Shown: positions 36,067-48,056 of the stretch, piece by piece
Layout: each line of letters starts with the position of its first letter
How positions within the stretch are numbered: position 1 is the stretch's first letter
Assembly: GCA_021018815.1 (NCBI GenBank)
Contig: JAITYX010000017.1
Location: 6,076,001 to 6,140,000, forward strand
Source of the DNA: Talinum fruticosum
Lineage: Eukaryota; Streptophyta; Magnoliopsida; Caryophyllales; Talinaceae
DNA: 64,000 nucleotides
Direction of reading: 5' to 3'
The notes under the pieces: model-generated
The model's input: only the letters and a program-made list of their open reading frames with translations
Databases searched by the model: none
Told to the model about the DNA's origin: nothing
Program-made: the position numbers and the translations under genes

Positions 36067-36973
36067 ATGGGTTCTTGCATTAGCAAATGTAAACCCAAGA
36101 GAGACAAGAAACAACTACAAGAATCCCAATGCATTCAGAAAAACAACAACATTCCTCTTGTTGAAGACAAGCTTGTCATCTCACAAGCTCCAGTTTCAAC
36201 TCCCTCTCCCCTCCAAATGCACCCTCTTCACCGTCCTCCTCTTGCACCAACTCCAACTACCCAACTACCAGCTCCAGCTCCAGCTCCTGTTCTTTTCTCT
36301 CCTCAGCATCATCTTCCTCGTCGTCGGTCCTCAGCTCAGAGATGGATCGCTCCGTGGAAAACCCTCACCCATTTCGTCATGATCATCGAGTTAAGGCTGC
36401 GAACTCTAGGACAAGATCTTCTTTATCTACAAGATGTCATGTAAGTGGCAACAAGCTCAATGGGCCAAAGCAACACCCTCCAAGCCCACAAAGGGTAGCA
36501 AAGCCAGCAGCCCAAAAGCGGCCTCGTTGTAGTTCTCCAAGCAATCTAACGCGACAAAAGAGCTTTCGTAGGGATCTCGATAAGCCCATCTTGAGTGGCT
36601 TGCCTAGTAACCAAGCCCATCAAAAGAGCTTCCGAAGGGAGCCCGAGAGGCTCGTTTCGAGGAGTAGTAGGGACTTGAGGCCTATATCACCATCTCCAAG
36701 TAGAAGGTTCAAGGGGAGGCTTTGACAACATCAATGAGGAGGGAAAATTGCTATATTAGGCCTCCTAGTCCGGGCAGTATTAATTCAAGGAGGTATGGTG
36801 GTGTGTCCAAGAATTTGGTGGGGAAGAGGGAGAATGAGGGGATTAAAGGGATCGGATCAAAGTTGGAGGAATTGGCAATAGGAGAGCTGCTTTCTGGGCA
36901 AGAGATGGATTGGATGCCTATTGAAGATGCTAATAATCCACACATTGCCTTGGATTGTTTCATTTTTCTGTAA
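36067..36973 (+). CDS. N-myristoylated MGSCIS-type Ser/Arg-rich protein, with two frameshifts
   Basis: Starts MGSCISKCKPKRDKK, a classical plant N-myristoylation and palmitoylation signal followed by basic residues, so membrane attachment is expected. A proline-rich segment follows (residues about 45-75), then a serine run, then repeated QKSFRR blocks and a PSPSRRF block. The C-terminus is MPIEDANNPHIALDCFIFL, which matches the conserved end of a plant family usually annotated as serine/arginine repetitive matrix-like; its function is unknown to me. The reading frame changes twice, near 36280-36305 and near 36700-36715 (beside AAGGGGAGG). Each change needs one extra base to restore the frame. 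The corrected product would be about 302 residues. No GT-AG intron explains both shifts, although a donor-like CAT-GTAAGT occurs at 36437. Either assembly errors or a young pseudogene. Confidence 0.7.
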
Positions 36974-39317
36974 AGAAGGGTTGTTTTCTGCCAATTTTAT
37001 GTGTGTAACACTAACCATGGTTTGTTTTTTGTCATTGATTTCTCGTCAATTAATTGTCATTTTGGAAGTTTTCTGTGGTTATTTTTTTTTGTAAGATAAT
37101 TTGAGAGTGGAGCAGTTGGGATTTTTCCCTGAATTTGATTGAAATTTAGGTCGTGTGTGTATTGTTGTCAAGACAAAAAGATCGAGAAAACATTGTATTA
37201 GAATCTATAATTTCTAAACTCTAACCGTATTTCTCCAATTTAATTGGGTTTTTCTTTGAAATTGATTGGAAAATAATAGGGCCGAGGAGACAGGACTAAC
37301 TATTCATCCTACAATATTAACGGAGATAATGTACTTCCCGCACAAGGATATGAGGTAATGATGATGACAAGCTCAGAATTAACCATAAAAACCTAAAATG
37401 ATGTTAATATGTTTACATAGAGTTGTTATAATCCTACGAGAAAGAAAAAATGTCTTCTTCACATAACAAAAGCATCTAAAATATAGTATTTGTAGAACTT
37501 TGATAGTTTTCCAAAACTACACTAAATATAAACTATTTATATCATATGGAGACCTTATTATGTACATCTAATGTATTGAATCAATCATACATTGAAGATT
37601 TAAAGCAGTCATTATTCTGAAATTAGGAGTAAAATCACAAAGTGGCAGGCACACAATGTCACAATCTATCATATTATTTGTTACCTCAATCAAAGGAAGG
37701 AAGTCATTAGTTTTTATATTTCTTGTTCCTTTTTGGTTAGGGGTGGTAGTGGCAATGGTGAAAAAGAAAAAGGAAGTAAAGTGGCTGTCTTCTCGTGGTT
37801 GTGCCTAAGACAAGAGAGAATATTAGACCCTCCAAAAATCCAAGTAATTGGCCTAAGGAAGTAATACCTACCAAGGCTAGGCTTGGTCAAGTCAATTGGA
37901 TTTGGAGTTTTGTACCCAAGTAGGTTAAGGGGATTGTTGATGAAATGAGTCCATTGGGATTGTTGGATTTATCGTGTTGTATTTGCAAACAAATATGAAG
38001 TTAATTATTTTTACAACTAATTTTATTTTAACTAAACAATTTAGTTTGAGATACTCGGATTAGTCTCGTCAGAATTAACATAACTTGATCTGCTATCTTG
38101 ACAAATGGAGTTCAACATACTAATTTAAAAGCGAAGCTTTAAAACTAGCTAGATTGATCCCCTAGCCCTTATGGCACATGCAGGATATCTAGACCTCCTT
38201 CACAAACTAATAGTTCAAAGTTTAAACTATTGGTTAAGTTAGTAAGTTGATATATGAGATTAGGGCCGTTATGATTGATAAATCTTGAATTGAATCTCAA
38301 CAAACTTCGGGATTATATTAATACACGAGTCATGGAGGACCTTGTACAACATCGATGCATCGAACTCAAAGAATACTCATACAAGTGGGTAGGATGGAGT
38401 ATATTATAAAATGTTTCCTAGATCTTCAACCATGACACTAGAGCTTTATGTCAAGACTGCTGAATTAAAACAACTTCAAGCAGATAATAGAGATGCTGAA
38501 GATTACAAAGTGATGCTCAAGAGTCAAGGAGATTAAAAAATACAAAAGAATTCTTTTCTTGTTGGCTCAAGGTTCTTGATTTGCTGAAAATGATTTCACC
38601 ACAAAACCAAACAAAACAGTCCAGCATTGCAAGAGTGAAGGTGGATTACATCCAAATGAATATATAATGAGAAAATCTAGCAGAGAAGGGGTGAAGAAAA
38701 TGAAAATTAGGGTTCATGGAAGATTGTTTGAAAACAAATTAGACTAATACCCGAGAGTCCTACCTAGACGGGATGTGGTGGGAGAGATCAGCACAAGTAC
38801 TGACTAATTCATACAATGAGATGATCAAATGAGGAATTAGGATGCAATCATAGAAGAGAATCAATATAGATTTATTTCTGGCTATTTATGAACAATTACA
38901 ACAATATATATACAGCCAGAAGCTATACATATGCATCTATTGCATTTCATCAACGATGAAAAATTTTAACCACCATGTGAATCATGTTTCCCGCTAAAGC
39001 CTCGTTCTATTGTTGAACAGCTACTCTATTTCCCTCTACAAAGAATAGCTACTCAGTCAGGAAATCTTTACAACAGACTTTCCACGCGCTAAAGTTGATC
39101 GAAATCTACGAGATCAGTAAGTTCTGTGCAACCCCAGCTCGAGAGCTCATTGTCAGACTCCTTGTAATATGATGAGAAACCAGTCTTTTTGATTCAACAC
39201 GAGCTCTGCTGCTTCAGGGTTTGCGCAGGTCCAAATGTATGCAGTCTTACCCTTGAAATAAACTGTCGGGGGAAAGTTGGCAGACTGAAAAGCACCAATT
39301 TTTCCTGACACTCCAGA
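36974..39317. other. Intergenic, no gene recognised
   Basis: Contains the 3' end of the 36067 gene and, on the right, the 3' flank of the minus-strand gene at 39318. No coding domain, transposon end or RNA gene is recognisable between them. Confidence 0.55.
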
Positions 39318-39548
39318 CTAAACCTTTCCATCTGAAGAGGCAAGAGTCCCCTGAACTTGCACAGTTGAAGAAGCTGAAGAACTCACAGAATTTGTCCCCC
39401 TTGAGGGAGCCGACGAAGGGGCTGGAAGCTTTTTAGGAAGCATCTGCTCCCAGTGCACATTTGGCACTCTTGATGATTCAGAGAGGAGAGAGAATGAGAG
39501 GAGGAGGAGGCAGAAAATGAAGGGTTTCTGAGACTGGAAGGCTGACAT
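39318..39548 (-). CDS. Small secreted peptide precursor, IDA-like (76 aa)
   Basis: The N-terminus MSAFQSQKPFIFCLLLLSF is a clear signal peptide with probable cleavage after LLSES or SSR. A short variable part leads to the block LPKKLPAPSSAPSRGTNSV. This resembles the core of INFLORESCENCE DEFICIENT IN ABSCISSION peptides (LPKGVPIPPSAPSKRHN), sharing LPK, P-x-P, SAPS, a basic residue and N. Unlike IDA, where the core is near the C-terminus, about 25 further residues follow, rich in serine and ending SSDGKV. Length and layout fit plant signalling-peptide precursors. A role as a ligand for a leucine-rich-repeat receptor kinase is inference from the motif. The frame is intact and appears intronless. 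Confidence 0.6.
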   Translation of the reverse strand: MSAFQSQKPFIFCLLLLSFSLLSESSRVPNVHWEQMLPKKLPAPSSAPSRGTNSVSSSASSTVQVQGTLASSDGKV

Positions 39549-39829
39549 TGTTGAATCCCCACAAGATGCCCAGAGAAGTCAGAAGCTCACAGTAGAGTTT
39601 TTATTGTGGGTTGAGAACAGTGTTTGAGAAAGTAGACATTGGTGAGGATTGTATGGGAGATGCCAACTTGATTTGTTCAAGGAAAGACATGACAGTGGCA
39701 GACAAAGGTTTATTTGATTAATCTCAACTGTTGAGTTAGAGCCACCCCCATGTTTTTGCAAGGAAAAAGTGAAGGGAATGAAGGGATTTTCTTTTAATAA
39801 TGTAATTGAAGTCAGATAAAGTATTGGGA

Positions 39830-42800
39830 TTACTCTAATGAATCTTTGCTGTCAGAATAGTTAAAGCAATCTAATCAACAGTACTGCCACTAGATTATAA
39901 TTGCAAAAATAGAACAAGAGGAGATAATACTGATGAAGTATCATAATATACTCACTAGAATTATCCCGTATCTGTTTTTTATCACTTGAGTGATCCGATT
40001 CGAATTGTCTAAATGTAAATTTAAAATAAGGAGATCAATTATGATCATGCATTAACTTTTCTCATTCCAAAATCTACGTGCTTAATCTTTGCATGAACAA
40101 TGTTTTACCATGATATATTTATTGGACAAAGTGATTGCAGTCCCGACAAAAACCCAAATATAAATGAACCTGATTAATCCGAATTGAATACAACCGATAT
40201 ATTTGGGAATCATACTAATAAAGAATAAAATCTAAACAGTCCTAAAATGTGAAGAACACTCACCTAAGCCCGTGCGCCTTTAATTTTAAAACAACAATCA
40301 TTCCACCACGAGAAGAGCTCTCATTGAATTCATTATTTTCAGGGGAGTGAAGAGGGAGACAAACTTGCTTTAAGAAAGGCTCAAAGCATTTATAAATGGC
40401 CTCAAAAGTTGCAATTTGAGCCCTTATGTTTGCCGTTTTCCCAGCACCATGGAATGTTTTATTCATTTTCATAGAGGGTAAATGAGAGTGACTATAAGTC
40501 ATCTTATAGAGGCATAATTATGATACCACAAAACTAGTACTTTTGGATCAATTATTTGGAGCCCCCCCGCCCCCTAGTCTATACTTTGCTAGAGTTGGGA
40601 ACACCTAGGAATGTAGACCCTTACCCCCTCCATTTTTGTGGTATGCTAACTTAGAAATCACACAAAGATGAAAAATAGTGGGATTCCTGAAGTGGGCATC
40701 ATGAAGAAGTACAGAGTCACGACTAGCTTCAATAATTCATATGTCAAGAATCAAAATTTACATTTAATTAAGTAACTGATATCTAATAATCCAATTTGAA
40801 CAACCTGCTATAATTATACATATATAAGGTTATATGACTGTTGTCAAAGCTAAATTCCTCAAAACAAAATACTTAATTGACTAGTTCTAATGTTGATTAC
40901 ACATGATCTCAATAGAATTCAAGCTGAAAAGAGGGTGGACATGAATCGAGCCAAAATGGTTCCCACTTGAACTATATCCGACTTGAATATTCTATTTAAC
41001 TTGTGGTTAGACTTGGCACAACGCTGTTTTTAGTTTGCACCATGAAGTTAGTTTCAATTTAATCTCAGTCATTTCTATTTGTTTTATGAACACAATCAAA
41101 ATTGACTACAGAAAATAGGGTCACTTTGGTTTACATTAGCTATATTTCGGTTCTTAACACTTCAGATCAACTAGTTGAACAAAAAAATCCGTTTTATTAG
41201 GTCAAATAATGATAACAACTTTACGATACCTAGGCACTGTCAGCAGTAAAAATTGCAAGTATTTTATGAGGAACCAATGGGCATTTTGAGCTTGCTGAGA
41301 GTCGCCCCTTTTGGCTAGAATGTCTGCCCACAGGCATAAAAGATGGACATTACAACCCACATCCTGGTGGGAGTTGTATTCTTGCAGATACAATAAGTGG
41401 TCACACATTCCTTGCAGAAAGTGAAATATTTTAGACAGAGGAAGCTTCAAAGTGCATTGAATAAGGCATTAATTGATATACAAAACACTTGCATTTTGCT
41501 TTTGTAAACATGTGGTCTTTTTGTTCCTATGATGAGGTACTACATTGCTGTTTTAGAATCTACATGAGGTACTGTGACCCCAACTTTTGAATGTGCCTTA
41601 TTATAAGATTTTGTTTTTTGCTCTAAAAATTCACATATGAGTTGTGGTCTACATTGACTTTATAAAAACATAATCATAACAATTTATATGAGTTGAATAT
41701 GGAAAGTATAGTTTAAAAATATTGAGTCAAATTACAATAAATTCATTACTATTGATTTCGATGGCTGGTTCTCAATAATTGTTTATAGTTTTTAAAAGAG
41801 AAAATTTACGTGCAAGCATTAATTTGATGATTTTTTTAATTCCATAAAACCCTCATTGTCATCTAAATCAATAGTTCATGAATAAATCTTCATATGTTGG
41901 ATATAAAAAATCACGGTTAAACTAGTCATCATAATGTTGATCTAGTGACAGTTTGTTGTGTATTCTCATCAAGAAATTATGGGGTTTAGATTTCATTAAA
42001 GTCAATGAGAAAGAGAGGCTTTCCTCGTACTCTCTTTTATCCTACCGAACCGACTCCTATTAAGAAGTTCCGATTAAAGAAGAGGCCTCTAGATAATTAA
42101 AAAGCTAAGATTTTGACTATGAATTTACATATACTGTTACTAATATGCATTTAAAAAACAATCAATAATTTTTTTATAAAAGAGGTCAATATTTTTATAA
42201 TTAATTAGATATGTTCCTATATTATTTAAACTACACATATACATACACATTTGAAGCTAGAGTAGAAAAAATGCAGTGAGATTTTCACAAAAATTCAGGA
42301 TACTTCTATTTTCTCACAGATATTAAAATTTGAAAACAAACAACAATGAAATTTGGGCATCAAATACAGAGTTTAGTGGGTTTTTTTTGGATGTCAATTT
42401 CAGAAATATACAATGTATGCTAGTAATTATTCGGAAAGGGAAATACCACATGTTTATTTTTTAAAAAAATTGCAACTAATTAATTAAAGTAGGGGACCCA
42501 AAAAACAGCACAGCTGAACTTTCTTTTTGAGACATTCCAGTTAAAAATACCATGCAGTTTTCGTCTATGTTCTACAAAGAAAGACAGAGCAGCAAAAATT
42601 CCATCCCCCTCCTCTAAAATTAGTCCTAGAATATGCTCCTTGAACCTTCTGAATATGTCTTTCCTCTGCACATAACTCTCAACAGTTGAAGTGTTTTCTG
42701 ATGGTGAAATGCGACTAGAAGCCCGCACGGGTTGAATACCCTCCAAACTACAGCTTTTTTCAGTTTCTGATTTCTGAAACTGAGTTGGAGACTAGAGTAT

Positions 42801-43602
42801 CTGTTAGTGACAAAAATTCACATTTGTATGTAGGGATCCGACGAGAACAAGTCAAACTAATTGACTAGCCAAAAATCGAGTCACATTTATAGAGATGACG
42901 TAATGTCCCCTAGACCTTGACCTGGAAGCGAGTTGCTCAATTCAGTACAAGTTTACTGTCAAATCGGATTGGAAAGAGCTAATGCAAGATTCTGGTGGGG
43001 AGAGGGTGGTCGGTGCAAAGGGGGAGGACGCGAAGATTATATCAATTAAGCCAGAGAGACTTGCTAATCAGCAATGTTGATCGGACATTGGGTTAATTCA
43101 TTTAGCATAATAAGTTTGAAGTTAGGTCCTCAATACTCGCTAGTTAACAGGATGATGAATCACCCAGGTAATGTAATGAATCCCAGTAGAGAATCAATAT
43201 TGGTCTGCTGCTGAATTACACTGATTACTCTAGGATCTCGATACCCGTAACGAAAACACAGTAGGAAGATCACCAGAAACAGAAACACGAATTGTGGTCG
43301 GGTTTGACATAGCTGAATTACGCAATATTTGACAAGATAATAATTCAAGAACCCTTTACAACTGTCAGAGCACTTCTCTCTACTGGAAGATTAAGTGGAG
43401 TTAAACAATGGGGCAGAATCTACTGTTCAGGTTCTATCTTAAGATTCTTGAGCAGGACCCGTACAAAAATAAAAAAGAAAATTAAGTTTTCAAGAATATA
43501 ATGATTCAATCAAATAATTATACTGGCCAAAAGCTTTAATTATCAGAACTTGATTACCTCATAATGACTCTCATGTATCATCTTCACGAGGTTCAACATA
43601 AC
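39830..43602 (-). CDS. Unidentified multi-exon gene, 3' part
   Basis: Reconstructed on the minus strand from exons with compatible phases: 43602-43558 (45 nt), 42791-42551 (241 nt), 41410-41230 (181 nt), 40491-40264 (228 nt) and, less surely, 39848-39830 ending in TAA. Each boundary shows AG acceptor and GT donor, for example TAG-GTGAGT after 40264 and ATG-GTATTT after 42551. All exons join without a stop. Visible blocks are VMLNLVKMIHESHYE, FRRFKEHILGLILEEGDGIF, HLLCLWADILAKRGD, and ATFEAIYKCFEPFLKQV. The product looks helical and soluble, with no signal peptide. I do not recognise the family. Upstream exons beyond 43602 are expected but not found. The last 19-nt exon is the weakest part. 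Confidence 0.5.
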
Positions 43603-44985
43603 CTGAGACTTGGGTCAAATAACCCACCCCAACCCCAACTGACACCAAGCTGAAAGAACCCAAATGAGTCCATGCCCTTAACAACGAATTCGCAGAAGTA
43701 AAATACCTGTTCAAACAATTTTTAAAAAATTCAAATCCAACCCGCATTTGACCATAATGCGAGAATAAATACTAGCTTTCGTTTATACGCAATGCATGTC
43801 AACAAAAAGTAAAATTAATAAGTAGCATTTATACATTACCTAAGCAACCGAAACTATCAACACCTAAAAGGTGACTTATGGACATATCATCCGTTTGTAG
43901 TTAAGAAAGAATTTTTGGAAAATATGTTGAAAAAATGGAAAAAATTAATTATGAAAGATACACATTTGAAGAATAATTAAAAAAGCTATAATATGATACT
44001 GGAAATTAATTAAAGGTGATGCACATATTACACTACAAAATTTCAACAAATATAATGATTAATGGTCCCTTCTCTTTATATGGAGTATAAGTAGTGTATT
44101 ACAATTACAAACATAGATAGCATAGATATAATATTACTCCAATAAAAATATGGCAAATATATGATAAGACAAAATACATAATAAATTAAGGATCTTAATT
44201 TATAATATAACATGGATATTAAAAATTATTAAAAATAGTAAAAATAATATAAAATGACATGGACCTATAATATAAGTATAGTATATATGTAGTTGATAAT
44301 TTTTTTAAAAAATAGTAATTAAGATACCAATGGTATCACTTATATATCTGTGTGTAGACATATATGAATTGGATATGTGATTATATATAAGTGAAAGGAT
44401 GAGCACTAATTTATTTTTTTTTAAAAAGGAGTATTAGTAAAAATAAAATCAATTGACATGAGAAGTAAACAAAAACAAATGAGATACATGAAAGGTTGGG
44501 GGACAAAAAATATAATTACATCATTGAATTAGATCTCTTTTTTATACCCATCATTTTTCTCACTGCTTGCCACCTCCACAATATTTATATTGTCTGTCAT
44601 CTCTGACTCGCCATTGTTGCTACTTCTATACTTGTTTTCATTCTCCCACTTTTCTTCACCTTCCTTATTTACTTGGTCGATTCCTTTTCACTTTTTCAGT
44701 AGGAAGGGTTTTTAAACCTCAGATAAGAGAAAATTAAAATTGGTTTGCTAAAAAAAAAAAAAGAAAATTTGGATGTAGAAGTTGACAAAATCACACAATA
44801 AAGTTTGCAACTTTATTTTTGAGAAAAGGGGGAAGCAAAGAACGTGTAATCTCTTTACATTGTAAAAGGGGACTTATGATCTTCAATCTAAGTTGATTGC
44901 CATAACTGTTATGTTGAAATTTGGTGAGTATTTATTGAACTTTTTCCTTGAGAGACAGAGAGTCAGTGAGAGAGAGTGAAAGAGA
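43603..44985. other. AT-rich region, no gene recognised
   Basis: May contain 5' exons or the promoter of the minus-strand gene that ends at 39830, but I could not place any. The rest is AT-rich with poly-A and poly-T tracts. Confidence 0.5.
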
Positions 44986-46460
44986 GTGGCGAAGGGTGAG
45001 AGAGAATAAACTTTTCCACCATGTCAAGAGATGGGATAAGTATGATGCTTATGACACAAGGACTTGGATAGAGATAATTGGAGTCCCTTCACATTCTTGG
45101 AAGTGGGAAAACTTTAAGAAAATAGCAGAACTTTGGGGTTATGTGGTTTGTTTAGACAGAAGTATGGACAACCATAGATCTTTCGAGTCCATAAAAGTGA
45201 TGATAGATACAGACTATTTCAAAACCATAGATGACGATTTGATATTGTCCTTTGACGAGTCAGGCTTGAGTGTCAAGATCAAGGAAGTTAATTTCAAAAT
45301 TCAGCATAGCTCTAGCAACTTGGAAAATACTTGCAAGCAAGTTGCCTATGATGATGTTCCAAGTTTAGATGATGTCAGCGAGGATACAGAAGACGAAAAT
45401 GGCATGACAGCAGAGATGGTTTCAAAGAATGAAGTGGAAGTTGAGCGAACTGTTACCCTAGAGCCAAAGAGACAAAAACGTTCTTAGAAAATGATGGCGT
45501 GGGGAACAACAATAGCTCTTAGGACTCAAGAACGAGGACAACATGCTTCAGTAATGACTGTTGCACCCAAGATTTTGAGAAACTAATAACTCAACAGCTA
45601 ATAACTCTCATTCATTGGGAATTGATGGGAACAATCAATCCCAAAGAAGTGATGAGCCTGAGCAACCTCCAAGCTTTGAACGAATGGATAACCCCAACTC
45701 ATTTGGTTTTGGAGGTGCATGACTCTAGAAAGAAGCAAAGATAGGAAAAAGGAGCCAAAAAGGAGGTTGGAAGCAGCAAAAATAGGTTGTCAACAAACGA
45801 AAATTTGGATCTAATAGCAAAACAATCACGGAGTCCTCTGAAAGCTTCACTCAAATAGCACAAAAGTCTGTAGAAATTGGACACCTTGTGGCTTTGAAGG
45901 TTATCAGTAACAAAGATATTGTTGTTGCTAAGAATTTAAAAAAGTTTGAAAGAAGAGAAAAAAGCAGCAAGGAAGAGAAAAGGAATATAAGATTCAAAGC
46001 ATAGTCAGCTGGGCAAAAGAGTCATGAATTAGATGAATGAGGCACGATCAAGACTCTGTCAGGGCCATATCATGACCTTGTTAAAAGAAGCTTAAGCTTC
46101 TGTGCTGGAAGACTATACTTAAAAAGTTGCAGTTCATGCCAAGGAAAAAGCAATGTTTGACTTGAGAATTTTATGCACCAGATGATTCTTTGAGAAAGTT
46201 GGATTTTATGATGAAGTTTATCCTTTCGGCAACTTAGATAAATTGAAGTGGTCACTCCAGAGGCAAAATTGGATTCAAGGTTGGAAGAGTTCGTGGTAAG
46301 CGTTTGCCTGCAAGTGTTGATTAGAGATGGGGTGCTTAGGCATATGGGTTTCATTATTTGATTTCTGTCTTAGTGTTTTGCTTATAGTAAGCAACCATTG
46401 TATTGGTAACGTGAAGTACCTCTTCACAGCTTTTGGCTTGTTTGCTTAATCGAAAAAAAT
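44986..46460 (+). pseudogene. LINE ORF1-derived fragment
   Basis: An uninterrupted frame to 45487 includes RTWIEIIGVPSHSWKWENF, then IAELWGYVVCLDRSMDN and IKVMIDTDYF. This is the pattern of the C-terminal part of plant LINE ORF1 proteins (DUF4283-associated, RNA-binding): an aromatic W-x-E-x-x-G-x-P start, an LWG block and a D-x-x-T/S region. An acidic tail follows. The N-terminal domain and a start ATG are missing. Beyond 45490 the sequence retains lysine-rich LINE-like coding traces with stops and ends near an A-run at 46456. No endonuclease or reverse transcriptase is present, so most of ORF2 is deleted. Confidence 0.65.
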
Positions 46461-46624
46461 GGAATCAGAAAATTTATTAAAATTAATTAATAATTATATA
46501 AGACAAATAAAGTCTTGATAATTTCATCTCTACAATTTAAGTTAAAAAAAGTAAATGTGGCATATCAAAAGTTATACAACACTTCAACTGTCTTAGCTTT
46601 ATATATAACATAGATAAATAACAT

Positions 46625-46679
<55 letters not shown>
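46625..46679. repeat. Compound (CA)n(TA)n microsatellite
   Basis: CA units (46625-46643) pass directly into TA units (to 46679). Confidence 0.95.
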
Positions 46680-46680
<1 letters not shown>

Positions 46681-46772
46681 CAACATTTTGCCATGAACAC
46701 AGTATTAAAGTTAAAATGTTGAAATTGGGTAAGTGTACATGGCTAAAATCACGTTGAACACGTCCTGTATGT

Positions 46773-46856
46773 ACCTTAATGACTAAAGCAATTGCATTAG
46801 AAGTAGGTGTTATTACCTTAATGACTAAAGCAATTGCATTAGAAGTCGGTGTTATT
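46773..46856. repeat. 42-bp tandem duplication, two copies
   Basis: ACCTTAATGACTAAAGCAAT and the following bases are repeated at 46773 and 46815, with a single difference (GTAGGT against GTCGGT). Confidence 0.95.
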
Positions 46857-47055
46857 AGTTTAATGGTAAAATCTTTGAGAATTGTTACCAGAAACATGAA
46901 TTTAAATCTCATCTATATCGACTTTGTCTATTATTTGCAACAATAATAATAATAAAAAAGAAAAGTAATTGCATTAGATGGCCAAGAGAGTGAAAAAGGT
47001 AGAATTTGAATACTATGGCAACGATAAAGAAAAAAAATAAAAAAGTAATTGCATC

Positions 47056-47925
47056 TTAGCCAAAAGTGCCGATAAACTTTGCACTTTATTAAAAAATGCC
47101 ACGAACTTTCTTTGTTATCTTTAAATGTCATTGAACTTATTAAAGTACTACTAAATTGCCCTTTCATTGGCAGTTGCCGGTTAAATACTTAAGGAAATGA
47201 AAAAGAGGAAAAATTGGACCAGCTTTTGGTTGACTCGAAGGGGGAAAAAGGAAATGAAAAATTTTTTCTCCATTTCTGTCCCTCCACTTGTTTCCACTAA
47301 GTTCATAAACTCTTTGCACTCTCTACTCTAAAACTCTCTAACTTCGTCTCCAAAACCCTAAAAATTTCACTGCCTCTTGAAGGAAAGGTAGTCATCTCGT
47401 TGTAATTGGTGAATTTTGTGACCCATTGGTGAAGATCGAGAGTGTTGGAGTTTTAAAACCTTAATTTCAAAAATAGGGACACGATTTATAAGATTTTGTA
47501 GGGTTTCAAGCATCCGACGAAGTCATTTCTGGGTTCCTCTTCAATGAATTTAGATGATGAATAACTTACCTAATTCGATAACTTGTCTAATTCAATTTCA
47601 CAGCCAAATCACAATGTGAGCATTGAATAGGAAAGAATAGGATTTCGAAAACCCTAATTTCGACAAGAATATAGAAAGAGAGAGTAAGTGAGCAACGAGA
47701 AAGAGAGAGAAAGAGAGTTAATGAATTAATTTCTCAAGTCTACTTTTATTTACTTACAATTCAATTAAAAAAACAAAAAAAAACAAAAATTCATAAAACC
47801 GGCAAGTTACATGTTAAAAAGTCAACATTGAGTATACTTCAATCAAGTTTAATGACATTTTAAGATAGCGCAATTAATTTGTGGCAATTTTTGATAAAAT
47901 GTATTTCACTGGCGTATAAATTGAT
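47056..47925. mobile_element. Putative Mutator-like MITE with long terminal inverted repeats
   Basis: The left arm (about 47060-47146) and the reverse complement of the right arm (about 47830-47924) share, in order, TTTTAT-like, AAAAAxTGCCAC, TATCTT, AAATGTCATT, AACTT and AAGTA. That makes about 90 bp of imperfect inverted repeat. Internal quasi-repeats of the type TGCCACxAACTTT are typical of dicot MULE ends. The centre is unrelated, partly pyrimidine-rich, and includes AAAACCCTAAAAATTTCACTG, which looks like a plant gene leader. Exact ends and a 9-bp TSD could not be fixed. No transposase is present. Confidence 0.6.
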
Positions 47926-48056
47926 CAATTGTCGGAAGAAACGGGGACAGCGTCGTGAAGATCCAATGGTGTATAAACAATGAAAGAATAATGAATATCT
48001 ATATGGGAAAATAAGCAATTCTCATAATTAAGAACAATCAATCTAGTACATCAAAG

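Noticed and set aside
36437..36720. Possible intron beginning at CAT-GTAAGT in the MGSCIS-type gene
   Set aside because: The sequence that would be removed encodes the conserved QKSFRR and PSPSRRF blocks, so it is coding.
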